DNA of 64,000 nt from Isoetes taiwanensis (lineage: Eukaryota > Streptophyta > Lycopodiopsida > Isoetales > Isoetaceae): NCBI GenBank assembly GCA_021234155.1, contig JAJEKV010000022.1, positions 9,924,934 through 9,988,933 of the forward strand, given 5' to 3'. How positions within the stretch are numbered: the stretch's first letter is position 1; each line of letters starts with the position of its first letter. Below the pieces are notes generated by a model that did no database searches, was not told where the DNA came from, and saw only the letters and a program-made list of their open reading frames with translations. The position numbers were made by a program, and so were the translations under genes. Below, one piece after another: positions 13,242-24,792 of the stretch.

Positions 13242-13852
13242 TGTTAGCCCCCAGGCCCGCGTATTAATACGGTGTCTATACTTACGTGATGAGGGCGCAG
13301 GGCCCCACCGCCACGGTTCAAGAAGAGGGATCTGCTGGCAGCCTACCTGCTGGTCAAAGCTCCTCCAAGCAGCGTATGACCCAAAGGTAGGACCCTACCT
13401 GGCCACTACTTGTCTGTTAGCACCCGGGCCAGCGACAAAATTTCGTGATTCTCGCTCGAGTGCCCAAGTAGTGGAGCACGTTGTCATGATGAGGACCGAC
13501 AGTTCGTGAGGCTACCCGTGTTCCTATATATTGTAGCATTTTTGCTCCCTAAAAGGAGGGGTTCGTGAGTGTTCTTTTGTGTCACTACAGCGCATATGCC
13601 GTCAGTTGTGCTTCTTGAGCCTTCATTGTACACTTGTTTTGATCAATGGATTGTCGCGGTTTCCACAAGTGTCTTGTGTGTTTCATTGTGTATTGCAATT
13701 GCCGCTTTATCCGAAGTTTTTCTTGTTCTTTCCTCCGTTAGCAAAAATCCCAAGCAGGATGTAAGAGTGCGTGCTCAGATTTACCTCGGGCCGACTTCAA
13801 GGATCTCACAGAGATCCGGCCCCTCAGCGATCCCGAAGCCCGACTTCAAACA
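13242..13852 (+). repeat. 5' LTR of the gypsy element
   Basis: Matches 23695-24306 throughout. Shared strings include GTGTCTATACT, GGCCCCACCGCCAC, GCCCAAGTAGTGGA, TCCTATATATTGTAGCATTT, GATCAATGGATTG and GTATTGCAATTGCCGCTTTA. TCCTATATATTG followed by the transcribed-region strings is a plausible TATA region at about 13524. Starts TG and ends CA. The long open frame at 13569-14063 runs out of this LTR into the leader and is not a gene. Confidence 0.92.
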
Positions 13853-14566
13853 CCGGGCGCTGTTTCGCCTACTCGGTGCCGTATTGATACCATGTTCAAT
13901 CCCTTACTCCCCGACGCATATTCAACACCGATGGAGTCAAGACGCCGGCCGCCATGAATCGGGCAGCGACGCCTCCCGCCAATATGTCCACATACACTCG
14001 GGTTCGATTGTTCTTCTCCGCGGTAATGCAGAGCCGCACCGTTTCCACCTACACCACGCATAATCTTTCCGTAATCACCTCCCCCGCGGAAGGTCGCCAT
14101 TGTTCCGCTCCCCGCTCGCCACATCATGCGCAGGTCAGCAATACGCCCCTTTGAATTTACTCCACCTAATCCCTAACTCAAGATCCGGCTGCAACTAATC
14201 GCGAATTTTCTCTCGAACATCTCAAGAAAATGTTTCTATTGGTAATCTTTCTTAGGAACTTCGCAACACCGCTTCCACCTTTGTCACAATTCCCTACCGG
14301 CCTCCCTTTAATCGGTTCTACATCACTGCTCATGCCTCATACAACCTTTGTTCCCACTAACCGCTTTCTCTCAAGACTTTTTTACTAATCTCACACAACC
14401 TATGCCAGCTTGCATCTATGCAAGACCAACACCTACCGCTCTTTCTTTTCCACAAATGCAAACACCCATTCATGCACTTAATTCCTACACATGCTTTAAA
14501 ACTCCCATATCCACTTTTGGAAATGATGTTAAAGGTAAATCATTATTGTGACCGTAGTGCTTCAGT
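13853..14566 (+). other. Gypsy leader region, primer-binding site not resolved
   Basis: Sequence between the 5' LTR and the first gag-like frame. A primer-binding site should begin within a few bases of 13853. The bases there, CCGGGCGCTG, do not match a tRNA 3' end that I can name, and a weaker candidate TCGGTGCCGTA lies at about 13873. No intact site can be claimed. Open frames here are short. Confidence 0.4.
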
Positions 14567-15160
14567 TCACATGGATGAATTTGAGTCACTTGCGATCTCA
14601 ATGGTCACCCGATCCAAAACTAAAATTCCACATCTTTTCGACGCATCTCGCTGTGAGAGCACTCTACCTAATGGCTGATGGCAAACAAAAGCCACCGAAA
14701 CAAGATTACACATGAAGACCTCTTTTCTTTCCCATTACCAAGCATCTCTTTGGCGGATGATCAACAACTCGAATCCACCTCAACACACTCAAGCAGAACT
14801 CCGTGAGAATCAGCTCGGTGACTTTGCGCATCGACCCAGATCTTAGTCAACAAGTTGAAGGAATTTCCAAACCCAAAGCCAAATTCTATGTGTTTCTCTC
14901 AAGGCTTACCTCTCACACTGATTTATGATCGAAAGTATTTATGCCTCAAGACATGGCGAAGCCATTGAATTAGCCGGACCACTGCTCATGTTTCTCACGC
15001 CGCGATCGCTTGCTACCTATACTCCCAGATTTCCCTACACACCCATCACAAGACCTCGACTAGCCTCCACTCAGCCTCCCAAGAAATAACATTTGGTGTA
15101 CTATTTGCCAAGACTGTGACATCCGGGCGCATCGAGTGTAACTCCTCGCGGGATAGCATG
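14567..15160 (+). pseudogene. Gag-like remnant with broken zinc knuckle
   Basis: Gag is the structural protein that packages the element's RNA in the cytoplasm. A short open piece (about 14572-14676) contains MVTRSKTK, like the start of a gag-pol frame. Near 15093-15150 the frame WCTICQ is followed, after a frameshift, by His and Cys codons. This resembles the C-x2-C-x4-H-x4-C zinc knuckle that ends many plant gypsy Gag proteins, where WC-x-IC is a common opening. The intervening frames are shattered. The position, upstream of the polymerase, fits. The assignment is moderate to weak, and no protease motif was recognised between here and 17350. Confidence 0.4.
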
Positions 15161-17349
15161 ATCCATTGCAAACGCCGCAACATGCGTAACCACACCAATC
15201 AAGAATGTACAAATCCACGACCAACCAGACATCGACAACGCCTTGTTCAATACCAAGTATGTACCCACTAAACTCAACCACGCATACGTACGTACCTAAT
15301 GGCATAACAACAACAACCCCAAAGAACAAAGAACTGGCCACAACGCGGGACCTCCTCGTCTAATTTTGATCCAAGCAAGTCCCAATGTTTCAACTGCGAC
15401 CAATGGGGGTTCATCACCGCAGATTGTCCTCAACTTCCCTCAAGTTCAAATACAAATTCCCCGGCACCAATCAACCACAACAAAGGCCTTACACCTTTCG
15501 CATGGGAAGCCAAAGAAGGCAAGGCCCACGCCTAAGGCTCAAACCCGCCACCACGGCTACACCGTTCACACAACAACAACCACGCCTAACAAAGAAACAA
15601 CCCAAAAACAAATTGGATGATCAACTCCAAGAAGAAATTTACCATGCAATCAACACCAGCCTTGAATCTAACCGGATTGAGGTGGTTCTCCTCATTCCCC
15701 ACGCCATAAGCACCCCTGTGCACCAAGTTTTTGCAAAATTTATCTGCATCTTCTGAGCCATCAACCAAATTGCTCATTTTGCACCTAACTGATCAACTAC
15801 TTCCCTGTTCAACCTAAACTTCGCAGAAAGTCTGCTTCCAATCATCTAACGCGTATGTAAGGCACTCAAGTCCGTCAATGCTACCACACGATCGAGCCAT
15901 CAATTACCAATGCCACGAAGACCGCAACACCACCACCAACATTGCCGCTGAAGTCGACCTCCTCAACAAGGTAGCGCATATCTATTGTCGAAAGCAACAA
16001 CAACCCACGGATCCACCATAATAACCACCGCAATCCTCCCCGAACTTCAACAAGAACTTGCTAAAAATCAAAATCTCTCACCCTTTACGACTATCCTACA
16101 ACTATGTCCAAAGACTACGCAGCACATTTTACAAAACCCTCAGGATATCTCAGCACGCAGCCGCCATCAACACCCACTTGCATGCACATCGGCCAAAAAG
16201 GTCGCTCACCATGTTCGGGATCGGCGGTGGCAGCAAATAATCTTTATTACGCATAATCTCAGACGATAATTGGGTATAAGGGAGCTCCATAACGCTCTTA
16301 TGACATCAAGCTTGCACGGCCATATCAATGCCACCACAAGGAGTTGCCACAACCAATAATGTACCAATATTGGAAGATCTACAATTCTACCATGGAATCT
16401 CGTGTTTGGAGAGCAGGAGAGAAGATCCGAGATTATGAAATGTTAGTAGGATCTACCCTTTTGAGACAAGCTAAAGCATTCACTCATCACACGCCGCAGA
16501 TCAACTTGTTATCACAGATGGCAAGTCATCAAGACGAATGGATCCACCACCAGCCGCATCATTTCCTCAGATCAATACCGGACCGCATAAAGGATCAACA
16601 AGTTTGTAACACCTATCGCCATAAGCCAAGGGTTTGCCACTCACGGCTTACCCGTATCACAATCAACCAAGGGAAGACATGGATATTGATAAAGGCATAG
16701 CAACGCTTGGTTGACCTTCTATTTGACACCTTGTAACAACGCCACATTGGTTCCACATGAGGAGACCTGCACTTCTGCCCTCCCCCGCTCAAGAAGAAGA
16801 CACCACACTAACTCCTAGTGGCACGCCAATTATTTTTCAAAATTGGTCAACATGAAATATCCTCGTCTCACTGTGAGCCAGCCCACACCTGCTCAGATGA
16901 TCAAGTCATTCCACACATTCAAACTCCCCGCAGAGACATATAATTGATATTGAACAAATCAAATTAACTGGCTTGGCACGCTGACCACGCCGCAAAGATT
17001 CAAAGGAGCAAGCCATTGTGCTATTCAAACGCTTCAAGCACATCTTTGCTTGAGCTACAAAGACTCCTCGAGGTATCAAGAAAGAATTGGGACAACTCTC
17101 GACCCCCACCAAGCTGTGATGCTAGACCCATCTAGCACGCATATATTCTGCTTAACCCAAACTACCGCGGAAAAGGTTAAAGTTTAAATTGATGCTTTTT
17201 GACGATTGACTTATCTACGAGGTCAAACATTCGTAATGGGTGTAAGTCCTATTGTTATTGCCTCAAACATAATGGAAAATTCAAGCAGGGATTGAGAAAA
17301 CTCAATCGCTTAACACCTGGACCGATCATTTCCTCTCCCTTCACGATCA
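15161..17349 (+). other. Gypsy internal region before reverse transcriptase
   Basis: Should contain the end of Gag, the protease and the start of the polymerase. Frames are too broken for me to place the protease D-S/T-G motif. Two partly overlapping open frames at 15366-15756 and one at 16344-16700 are rich in Gln, Thr, His and Pro, and I do not recognise them. Confidence 0.5.
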
Positions 17350-17770
17350 AGTGTTGGAAGATGTAGCAGGCCACTCTAGATGTACTCCTTCATGGACGGC
17401 CCTGCTATAATCAAATATCCATTCGAGAAGAAGATCAACTAAAGACTACCTTCACTACTCCATGGGGTACCTTTGCTTACAAAGTCGCTCCTTTGGATTG
17501 TCAAACTCACCATCCACATTTCAACGCGATTATGCTTGTCGTTTTTCGCAGTACATGCAAGTTCATCCCTTCGCAAGTCTTTCGTGATGACTTCCACTTA
17601 CACCCACGCTATGGACCATTCGTAAACTTGAACTAGTTTTTCAACCGCGGATGAATCGAATTAGCCTCAATCCGAAAAGTGCACCTTCAGGTCACCGCGT
17701 GTACTTCTAGGACATGTCGTGTGAGTCACATTCAAGATTGCCAACGGACTCCGCTAAAAATCACCGTGGT
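17350..17770 (+). pseudogene. Gypsy reverse transcriptase remnant
   Basis: Reverse transcriptase copies the element's RNA into DNA. From about 17350, residues V-A-G-H are followed, after a frameshift, by a very clear stretch at 17409-17470, NQISIREEDQLKTTFTTPWG, then GTFAYKV. This is the conserved plant gypsy segment before the active site. The active-site box, normally Y/F-x-D-D, is seen as FRDDF with the two aspartates at 17586-17591. Downstream, remnants corresponding to LNPKKC and LLGHVVS of the family follow to about 17720. Several stops and frameshifts interrupt the domain, so it is dead. The frame-independent run of family motifs in the right order makes the identification secure. Confidence 0.93.
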
Positions 17771-17879
17771 CATCGAAAGCATATCCACCTGCTAATGTAC
17801 TAAAGGACACACGCCTTTCTTTGGCAAAGTCAACTCTTATGCTACCCTGAGTTCCGCACTAATCATCACGATCCAATTC

Positions 17880-18370
17880 ACAACCGACCGAAATCCATAC
17901 ACATGGACTTGACATCCTGATGCAAATCAAGCTTTTAAAGAACTCAAAGTCAAGCCTTCCATGAAGCCCCTGCTAGTACCACCCTCAATGGGACAAACCA
18001 TTTCATGTCCATGTTGATGTTTCGCTTTACATTGGAGCCGCTTCTAGCTCAAGAGTATGCACCAAATCAGATTGCCCATCGATAATGTTTAAAACCTAAC
18101 TCGGGCTGAAAGAACTATTCGCCACTCGGAAGGGAAGCCCTTTGGCCTTATCTTTTGTGTGTACAACGCCACACTATCTTCTTGTAGTCAAATCTCGCTT
18201 TATGTGGATCATCAAGCTCTTCTATATTTAATCAATAAGCCAAACCCCACGGGTCAATTGCTCGGATGGATATTGATATTGCAAGAGTTTGCCCCTTTTG
18301 ACATTATTCACGTCGACGCCACACGGTCCCCCGACTATCTTTCATCACATACACACCTGATGACTTCTGG
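17880..18370 (+). pseudogene. Gypsy RNase H remnant
   Basis: RNase H removes the RNA strand during element replication. The region begins with YTWTS and an AFKELK stretch at about 17895-17950, as at the RT/RNase H junction of gypsy polymerases. It then shows, across frameshifts, a decayed T-x-R-E-x-E-A-L-G stretch near 18100-18150. The best preserved part, YVDHQALLYLINKP at 18201-18242, continues through GQLLGWILILQEF (in relatives, G-R-I-A-R-W). Residues at about 18330-18350 correspond to the A-D-x-L-S-R that usually ends this domain, here PDYLSS. The open frame 18159-18470 is the longest intact piece. Confidence 0.92.
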
Positions 18371-18479
18371 CGAGTTCACGATGCCCTTCCTGGATGCTCA
18401 ACTGTTCGTCATCGCCACGCCATTGGTACCACGACTATCAACGCTTTCTCCTCACGACTTCGCCAAGTGACCCCACGCC

Positions 18480-19690
18480 TCCGTAAAGACAACTTCAGAT
18501 AAACAACAATTCCTTCGCCAAGTAATGATTATAATGATGGTTACCGCCATCTCTATAAATGTGGCAAAGACAATGTGCCCGACGCATGTAAGTTCTTCCC
18601 TCACGGTCCCCATCTTAGTCAAACAAGCCCACGTAAGGACTTGGCAAAGGGTCATTTCAATGGAGATAACACGTAAAGAAGGAAACTCCTCCTGCCGGGT
18701 ATTACCGGGCTCCACGCTTTCAAAGATGTCACAAATACACACGCATCGCGGTGATGTTTGTCGAGGCTTGGTAGACCCACGGCCCGCGGACGCCGGCCAC
18801 GCCAATAGCCACGCCTCCCCTTTGCCAAATGGGGTATGGATTTTGTTGGTCCCATGGACCCACCCGCAAGCAAACACTAGGCACGCTATATATCTCTAGT
18901 CTTCACGGACTATGCAACCAAATGGGCTGAAGGCAGTTCTTACTCCTCGACAACACGGCTGCTAGTACAAATTTTAAGGTTCTCTACAAGAACATCATCA
19001 ATGACGGATGTCCCTTAGAATTAGTTAGTGATCGTGGAAGCCCATTTCATCAATCACACTATTGTCAACTCACTAACTATCTCAGACCATCTATCACAGT
19101 AAAAAGCACTTTACTATCCCCGTGGTAATGGCTTCATTGAGCACAAACAAGGTGCTTATCCACATTCCTCAAAAGATTTGTGGATCCTACAAGAAAAGAT
19201 TGCAAGATAAGTTAATTAGTGGGTTTACAATACAAATATACAAAGAAAGAATCGTCAAACACCTTTTCGACTTGTGTATGGGCTAAGAGGCTCTTATGCC
19301 TTTGAGTTCATTTTACCCTTCACTCAAATTCCCCAGCTAGCAAATGTAACATAATCCATCGCTAGCCTTTGCAAGAACGAGTTTATCAAATCTTCGAACA
19401 ACCTGATGAACTTCAAGAGATGCTTTTCTTAGACTTCAACAAGGCAAACAACTACAAAAACAATGGCATGACAAACACATCAAAACAAAACTTTTCAAAT
19501 TGGCTTACTTAGTTCTTCTTCTTTACTAATTGAGATATCAACAAATATCCCCGCAAACTCAAGCTCGCATGGTCGGACCATACAAAATTCTCCGAGATAC
19601 CACATCCCTGAATTTTACAATTACAAGCATTGATGGCACTCCATTTCCTACATTAGTCAATGGATTTCACTCAAGAAATTTCAAACCCTC
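18480..19690 (+). pseudogene. Gypsy integrase remnant
   Basis: Integrase joins the DNA copy to the host chromosome. A broken zinc-binding region runs from about 18530, with GHFNGDNT and, after shifts, the G-Y-Y-W-P-like region and GRPTARGR. The catalytic core follows: FAKWGMDFVGPM with the first Asp codon at 18839-18841, FTDYATKWAEG, ELVSDRGSPFH with the second Asp codon at 19030-19032, and NGFIEHK with the Glu codon at 19139-19141. The last two are about 36 codons apart, fitting the D-x35-E pattern. A C-terminal part (about 19440-19690) reads WHDKHIKTKLFK, then MVGPYKI and DGTPFPTLVNG, as in relatives that lack a chromodomain. Frameshifts break it, although the catalytic codons survive. Confidence 0.92.
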
Positions 19691-22600
19691 ACTGCAAAGT
19701 ATCCTTAGCTCAAGAAATGTAAATTTACAACAAGATACTCACTTGTACAAATTTATGAGAAAACACCTTTTCTATTATGTACAAAATTGCCCAAGGCTAG
19801 CACTACTGCGGGATTTTCACCCTAACAGCCCTAAACTAAACAAAAATTGGGAAAACTCCCTATCATGCCGCTACTCGCCTTTACTCCGGGGGCACTCCAC
19901 TCCTGAGTGGAGCCCCACAAATGCTGACCACCTGTACCGACCATCACCTCGCCATCGAAGTTTATCTCTGGGTTGACGCCGCTGCTCCAACCAAGGATCC
20001 ATAGGGATCCGCTATTCCACGACGCCAGATCGACATCGCCGCCCATCTTGCATGTAATCCAAGCCAAGGAAGCTCTCACCGGACTCACAAGTATCGTGAG
20101 TTCTCCATCTTCACTAATTTTGGTTCTTCTCGACGCAACCCAACTTCCAATTTGTATGTAATACCAATTCTAGCAAATGTTCTCCACGCATGTGTCACCT
20201 GCTACGACACTCTGGTGAATCATTCCCCACTCGATATTTTGTACCCGCAAACTTTTCACTCCTCTTTTAATATTCCTCGACAACCGCCAGCCAGCTAATA
20301 CCGGCCCCGGCCATTAAAGTTTTATTCTCCCGGCCAGAACTCTCACGCATCTTGGTCTCAAGGTCGCCTCTTTGAGATTCTCAATCGCCACGCATCTTTC
20401 TCGACACGTGTCTCCCACGCACTAAAAACCCTTCCCAACCGGGCTACTCTAATTCTCACTTTTCACTATACTCCACTGGCCCTTCCGGATTGCATCCGGC
20501 CACCTCGACCTTCGCATGGCTTCTACCTCCAAGAACTCAACATCAACGCGACCGCATTCAATGGATCCGCCAAGTAATTCAAAAATATCAAGTTCGCTTT
20601 CATCCGCATCTCAGCCTCCCCACATCCGCATCACCTATAACCTCCTCGTGAGTTCGGGATTGTTTCATTTTTCTCGCAATGTAGAACTCCCTGGCCCAAC
20701 AAGAACAAATTACAGCAATTTGTGGCTAACTCCGTGAAGGCGTAAGATGGATATGCCTCCAAGTCGATGGAAACCCTATACTCCTAAACCCTCAAACCAT
20801 GCGCCTCCCGCCTTTTCTCTACCCAATCCCTTCAATGCCTTGTCTTACCTTGACATTGGTAAATATGATATTTCCAAATTTGCCTCTATTCCTTATAATG
20901 TCGACAAACCAAGTCGTCTAATCTTTCCAAAGCAACATGATGCCTTTACCAAGTTTCTTTGAGGAAATTTTTGGGTTACTCCATGAAGAATACCTCTATT
21001 AATCTATGTTTTCTACCATCTGTACTATATATCCTCACCAACACCACCTAAACAATCAATTGACTCAACTCCCCAGACGAGATTTCAACAGAACTTGACA
21101 GACTCGTAAAAATCCTAATCCTTCCTGGACGCTTCCCATGGGAGCCCACTTCCAAAGCTTTCATTAATCATCGACCCCCACGCCACCATCATGCCCCCTT
21201 CTCCACTAGCCAACATCCCCGACCTTATTGATGCTTTGAAAGGTCTTCAACCAAACTCTCCTTCAAGCATCTCATCAACTTCGGGCCAGCCAACCTTTAC
21301 GTAAATATTTCACAACCACCACTCGTAGAATTCCAATTTCTAAAAACCTATTCCTTCCGTTGATAACCAACCACCTCGCTAACCTTGTGCAACAATTCCA
21401 CTTTCTGCATCTAACAAAGACCAAGAAAACAAATACATAGAAAGACAACAAAACTCCCATTGATCTCATAATGCAGTACTACAAGGACACTCACGCTAAT
21501 GACCAAGGATCTATAAAACAAGGGTGATGTGTAATTGTAAAGCCATCCTATCCACCTCCCTCACACCTCGTGGATACCTACGCTGAAGTCAGTTCCCTCA
21601 CCGCCTTTGATGCCTCCGTGGATCATCACTTAACTTCCTATAGCAAACCTACTGTGGCACGACATCGAACTGCGGACTAACCTAAGCCAAGTCACAACAT
21701 CAAGATCGACGGTCGATCGGTGGAGGCCGTGAGAAGAAGCCTTGCACAATCAATTCATGATCCATCGAGAAACCCTTCATCAATCCTGCAAAGAAATTGT
21801 CAAGGAACTCAAGGAGTTCCTCCAACAAACGATACCAAGTACACCGATCTTGAGATACGCGCATAAATAACTGGGTCGTCAATGCATTAACAAAGTACTG
21901 ACCGAGAACAAAGACACTTCGCATGTACCAACTTGATACTTGAGTCCAAGGTCACGATTTCAAACCACCTGCGCATTAAGGATGCTCATCGCGATCTCCA
22001 AGGCAAGTTAGGACCAGCTCACGCAACACACGCTAGATGCTCTTGAAATAATGACTCAAAACGTAATTTGCAAGCCACTCCGACTTCAAGCTCCTTCCTC
22101 GATTCCCAATCCTCGGCTAAGTCCTACACCTCACACGCGAAAGTCACGGAATCAAGTAATTCGGGGCCCGGAAAGCAAATGTGATATCACAGTAGTATTA
22201 CAAGATACGCTTCCGATACCGAGCGTACGCCGCCAGATGATGCGTAAGAAAAAGTGTATCAGTCCCATCGCTCTTGCTTCGGCGACCTCGACTATCCGGG
22301 CCACCTGCCAATATGACTATGTGCAAGCAAGGAAAAACACTTTTCTTTATTCGGGCCGAGAAACAAGGGTGATACCACAAGTCCCCTCGATCAGAGTCGA
22401 TATCGAATCCACAATGGCCCTCATGTTCTACCCAGCGAACGAGGCACAATTTTTGTGCTCTCGCTAATTTGATATCCTACAGTTGCGCATCTCGACCATT
22501 TCAGCTCTCACCATAGCCCCCGCTTATGTCATGTGCAATTTAATTTCTACTCGGGTATATGTTACTCAAAGCTCATCCGATAAACGACCGAGAACTTTGA

Positions 22601-23680
22601 AGAGATACATGCTGCAGGTTCTTTTGACTAAGAAGAACAGTACCTCCAAGACACAAAATTCTCAAGTAAACTCATAATTCGTAATACATGCCTCTTCTCT
22701 ACGTAGTAAAGAAGTGGAGCTATGGCTAGCCTAACTTTACACACGCTTCCCTTCGTGACACTATACAACTCGCCAACAAGAACTTGACTTGCACAAGAAA
22801 TTTACAAATATTATGCTTCCTTGTATCAGCCTCTGCGACACGAGTCAAAATGTAACGGCCCTCCTCGATGAGTGGACCTCAGATCGCGGGATGTTGACAT
22901 GTACATTCCAAGCATGGGAGACAGCTTAATAAAATGTTTCCAATTGAGAAGATATTATTGAATTCCAAGAACAGATGTAGATGACCGCACCAACCCCAAA
23001 ACAACCGAAAGTACACTAGCAAGCTTGGATGCCCACCTCCGATCAAGGTCAATCTCAAAGATGGAGACAAGAATTCGATCATCGTCAAAGAACATGCGTG
23101 ATTGGACACCCAAGGCAATTGCAGCAGCATAAACGCTAGACCCACGCTCATCCAAGCAGCATCTAAATGAAGGCGGAGGATGAAACTTTGGACAACACCA
23201 ACAACCGGATATACATGCCCACGCGTGTTCGCGGGAAGACCGCCTGTAATGCAATTTCGGTCTTGTAACCTTCCTTGCCAAGGCCAAACTTCACCGATCC
23301 ATCCTCAGATTTCGCAAAGGTAATTGCAAAGACTCATGACCATACTCCGCAGTATGCGTAAAACCAGTGCCGATCCATTTTTGCAACCCCAATGCAAATG
23401 CCGGAAAGTTCGGCTGGACCTTGTCTTATACATGGAGATCACAAATCTTCCATCCGGAGATCCACGCCACGCTGGAGAACATGAGATTTCTCTCGGCTTT
23501 CTCATAGGAGCAAACTAATGTTTGGCATCCGTGACTCAAGCAAATCCGAAAAGAGACTAACAACACCTCGAATAAGGCGCAGCCGAGCCTCCTCATCTCT
23601 ATGTTCAAGATCGGGAAGAGGAACGCAGGGATTCTACCTCTCGAATCTATGCCCCTCTTTCTAAGCCAATAAGTGTAGCT
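19691..23680 (+). other. Long 3' region of the gypsy element, content unknown
   Basis: About 4 kb between the integrase end and the polypurine tract, much longer than a simple 3' untranslated region. It is moderately GC-rich with many short open frames. The clearest are 20516-20737 (Ser/Thr/Pro-rich, starting MASTSKNSTSTR) and 20747-20962 (starting MDMPPSRWKPYTPKPSNHAP), 9 bp apart on the same strand. They could be pieces of one decayed extra ORF, as is known from some Tat and Athila elements. I do not recognise an envelope-like protein: no signal peptide or membrane anchor stands out. Confidence 0.5.
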
Positions 23681-23681
23681 T

Positions 23682-23694
23682 GGTAGGGGGGGAG
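23682..23694 (+). other. Polypurine tract of the gypsy element
   Basis: GGTAGGGGGGGAG lies directly before the TGTTAG start of the 3' LTR, the required place for the plus-strand primer. Only one pyrimidine interrupts it. Confidence 0.85.
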
Positions 23695-24306
23695 TGTTAG
23701 CCTGCAAGGCCCCGCATACAATGTGTCTATACTCTGCCGCATGAGGGCGAGGCCCCACCGCCACTGTCCAAGAAGAGGATCTACAAGGAGCCACGGGCAG
23801 CGGGTCAAAGCCCTCCAAGAAGCTAAGACCTAAAGGTGGACCCACGGCGGGCCACTACTTGTTCTGTTAGCACGGCCGCGACAGCCGATCTCGCTCGAAA
23901 GTGCCCAAGTAGTGGAAGCACGCTGCTGTCATGATGAGGATCAGATTCAGGGCCCGTGAGGCCACCTTGCTCCTATATATTGTAGCATTTTTTTGCTCCT
24001 TAAAAAGGAGGGGTTCAGAGTGTTCTTTTTGTGTCACTACGTATGCATATGCCTGGCCGCCACAGGCTTTTTGAGCCTTCATTGTATTAATTTGTTTTGA
24101 TCAATGGATTGCCGCGGTGTTCTCCACAAGTGTCTTGTGTGTGTTTCATTGTGTATTGCAATTGCCGCTTTATCCAGTTTTTCTTGTTCTTTCCTCTCTC
24201 ATAGCGTAAATCCCGCGGACAAGAGTGCTCTCGTGATTTACCCCGCCGCATTTCAAGGATCTCACAGACTGGCCCTCAGCGTATCCCGAGCTCCTGACCC
24301 CAAACA
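23695..24306 (+). repeat. 3' LTR of the gypsy element
   Basis: Counterpart of 13242-13852, beginning TGTTAGCC and ending AAACA, with many substitutions and small indels relative to the 5' copy. The promoter-like TCCTATATATTG is kept at about 23972. Confidence 0.92.
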
Positions 24307-24786
24307 CTCACTGGGATTGGGTTAGGCCTGCTTCTGTGAGATTGACTAGCCAGCAGCTTTCTTGCTGCTTCATGTGTATCCTCGGGTGTTTGGCCGCTTC
24401 TTGCGCAAAGAAGCCTTGCATCCGTGGCGCGGCTTGGTTGGTGTGGCTGATTTGGAGCTTGCTGTCGCTAGGATCTTTCAGAATCTTCAGCAAACAAGGT
24501 GTTCTCCCTCGGGATTCCTCGACTCGTGCACAAGCTATTTCCAAAGCTTTCCGTGTTCCCTGAGTAGTAGGAGCTTGGAAGTTTGCCATTTGGCTGACTT
24601 CTGGGTGTTGTAGATGGTGATGGCTCCGCTTTGTACGCCAGTGAGAGAGCTGCGCTTTTCCTGAGTTTGTTGTGGAGGTCGAGGTATCATTGCCTCTTTA
24701 AGTGCCTCCTTCCTCCTCACTTGCTTTGTAACATTACCATTCTTTTAATATATTGATGCATTACGCTCTTCAAAAAAAAAAAAAAA
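24307..24786 (+). mobile_element. Poly-A retroposon (LINE-like), 3' portion
   Basis: Resumes the GC-rich insert broken at 13241. It ends CATTACGCTCTTC followed by an A15 run (24772-24786), preceded by TTGTAACATT and TTTAATATATTG. This is the usual layout of a plant L1-type 3' end: a short AT-rich stretch with a possible polyadenylation signal, then a pure A tail. The open frames here (24308-24613) lie on both strands and are not recognisable. The whole retroposon, without the gypsy element, is about 760 bp. Confidence 0.65.
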
Positions 24787-24792
24787 CTATGG
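24784..24792. repeat. Target-site duplication, right copy
   Basis: AAACTATGG, identical to 12955-12963. Its first three A bases are shared with the poly-A tail, so the certain part is CTATGG plus A bases. Confidence 0.72.

Larger units (their letters stand above)
13242..24306 (+). mobile_element. Decayed Ty3/gypsy LTR retrotransposon, ~11 kb
   Basis: Bounded by two similar direct repeats of about 611 bp that begin TGTTAGCC and end AAACA. It is flanked by GTCAC (13237-13241) and CTCAC (24307-24311), a 5-bp duplication with one mismatch. The internal order is gag-like remnant, reverse transcriptase, RNase H, integrase and a long 3' region, so integrase follows RNase H as in Ty3/gypsy. Every domain is broken by stops and frameshifts, and the two LTRs differ at many sites with small indels, so the element is old and cannot move itself. 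I see no chromodomain after the integrase. The 11-kb length and long 3' region suggest the Tat/Athila side of the family, but that is an inference. The element sits inside an older poly-A retroposon. Confidence 0.93.

Noticed and set aside
13569-14063. 164-codon plus-strand open frame
   Set aside because: It starts inside the 5' LTR and runs into the leader; the corresponding 3' LTR frame is not conserved.
22955-23845. Minus-strand frames of 110-139 codons inside the gypsy 3' region
   Set aside because: Antisense to the element, not recognisable, and one crosses into the 3' LTR.
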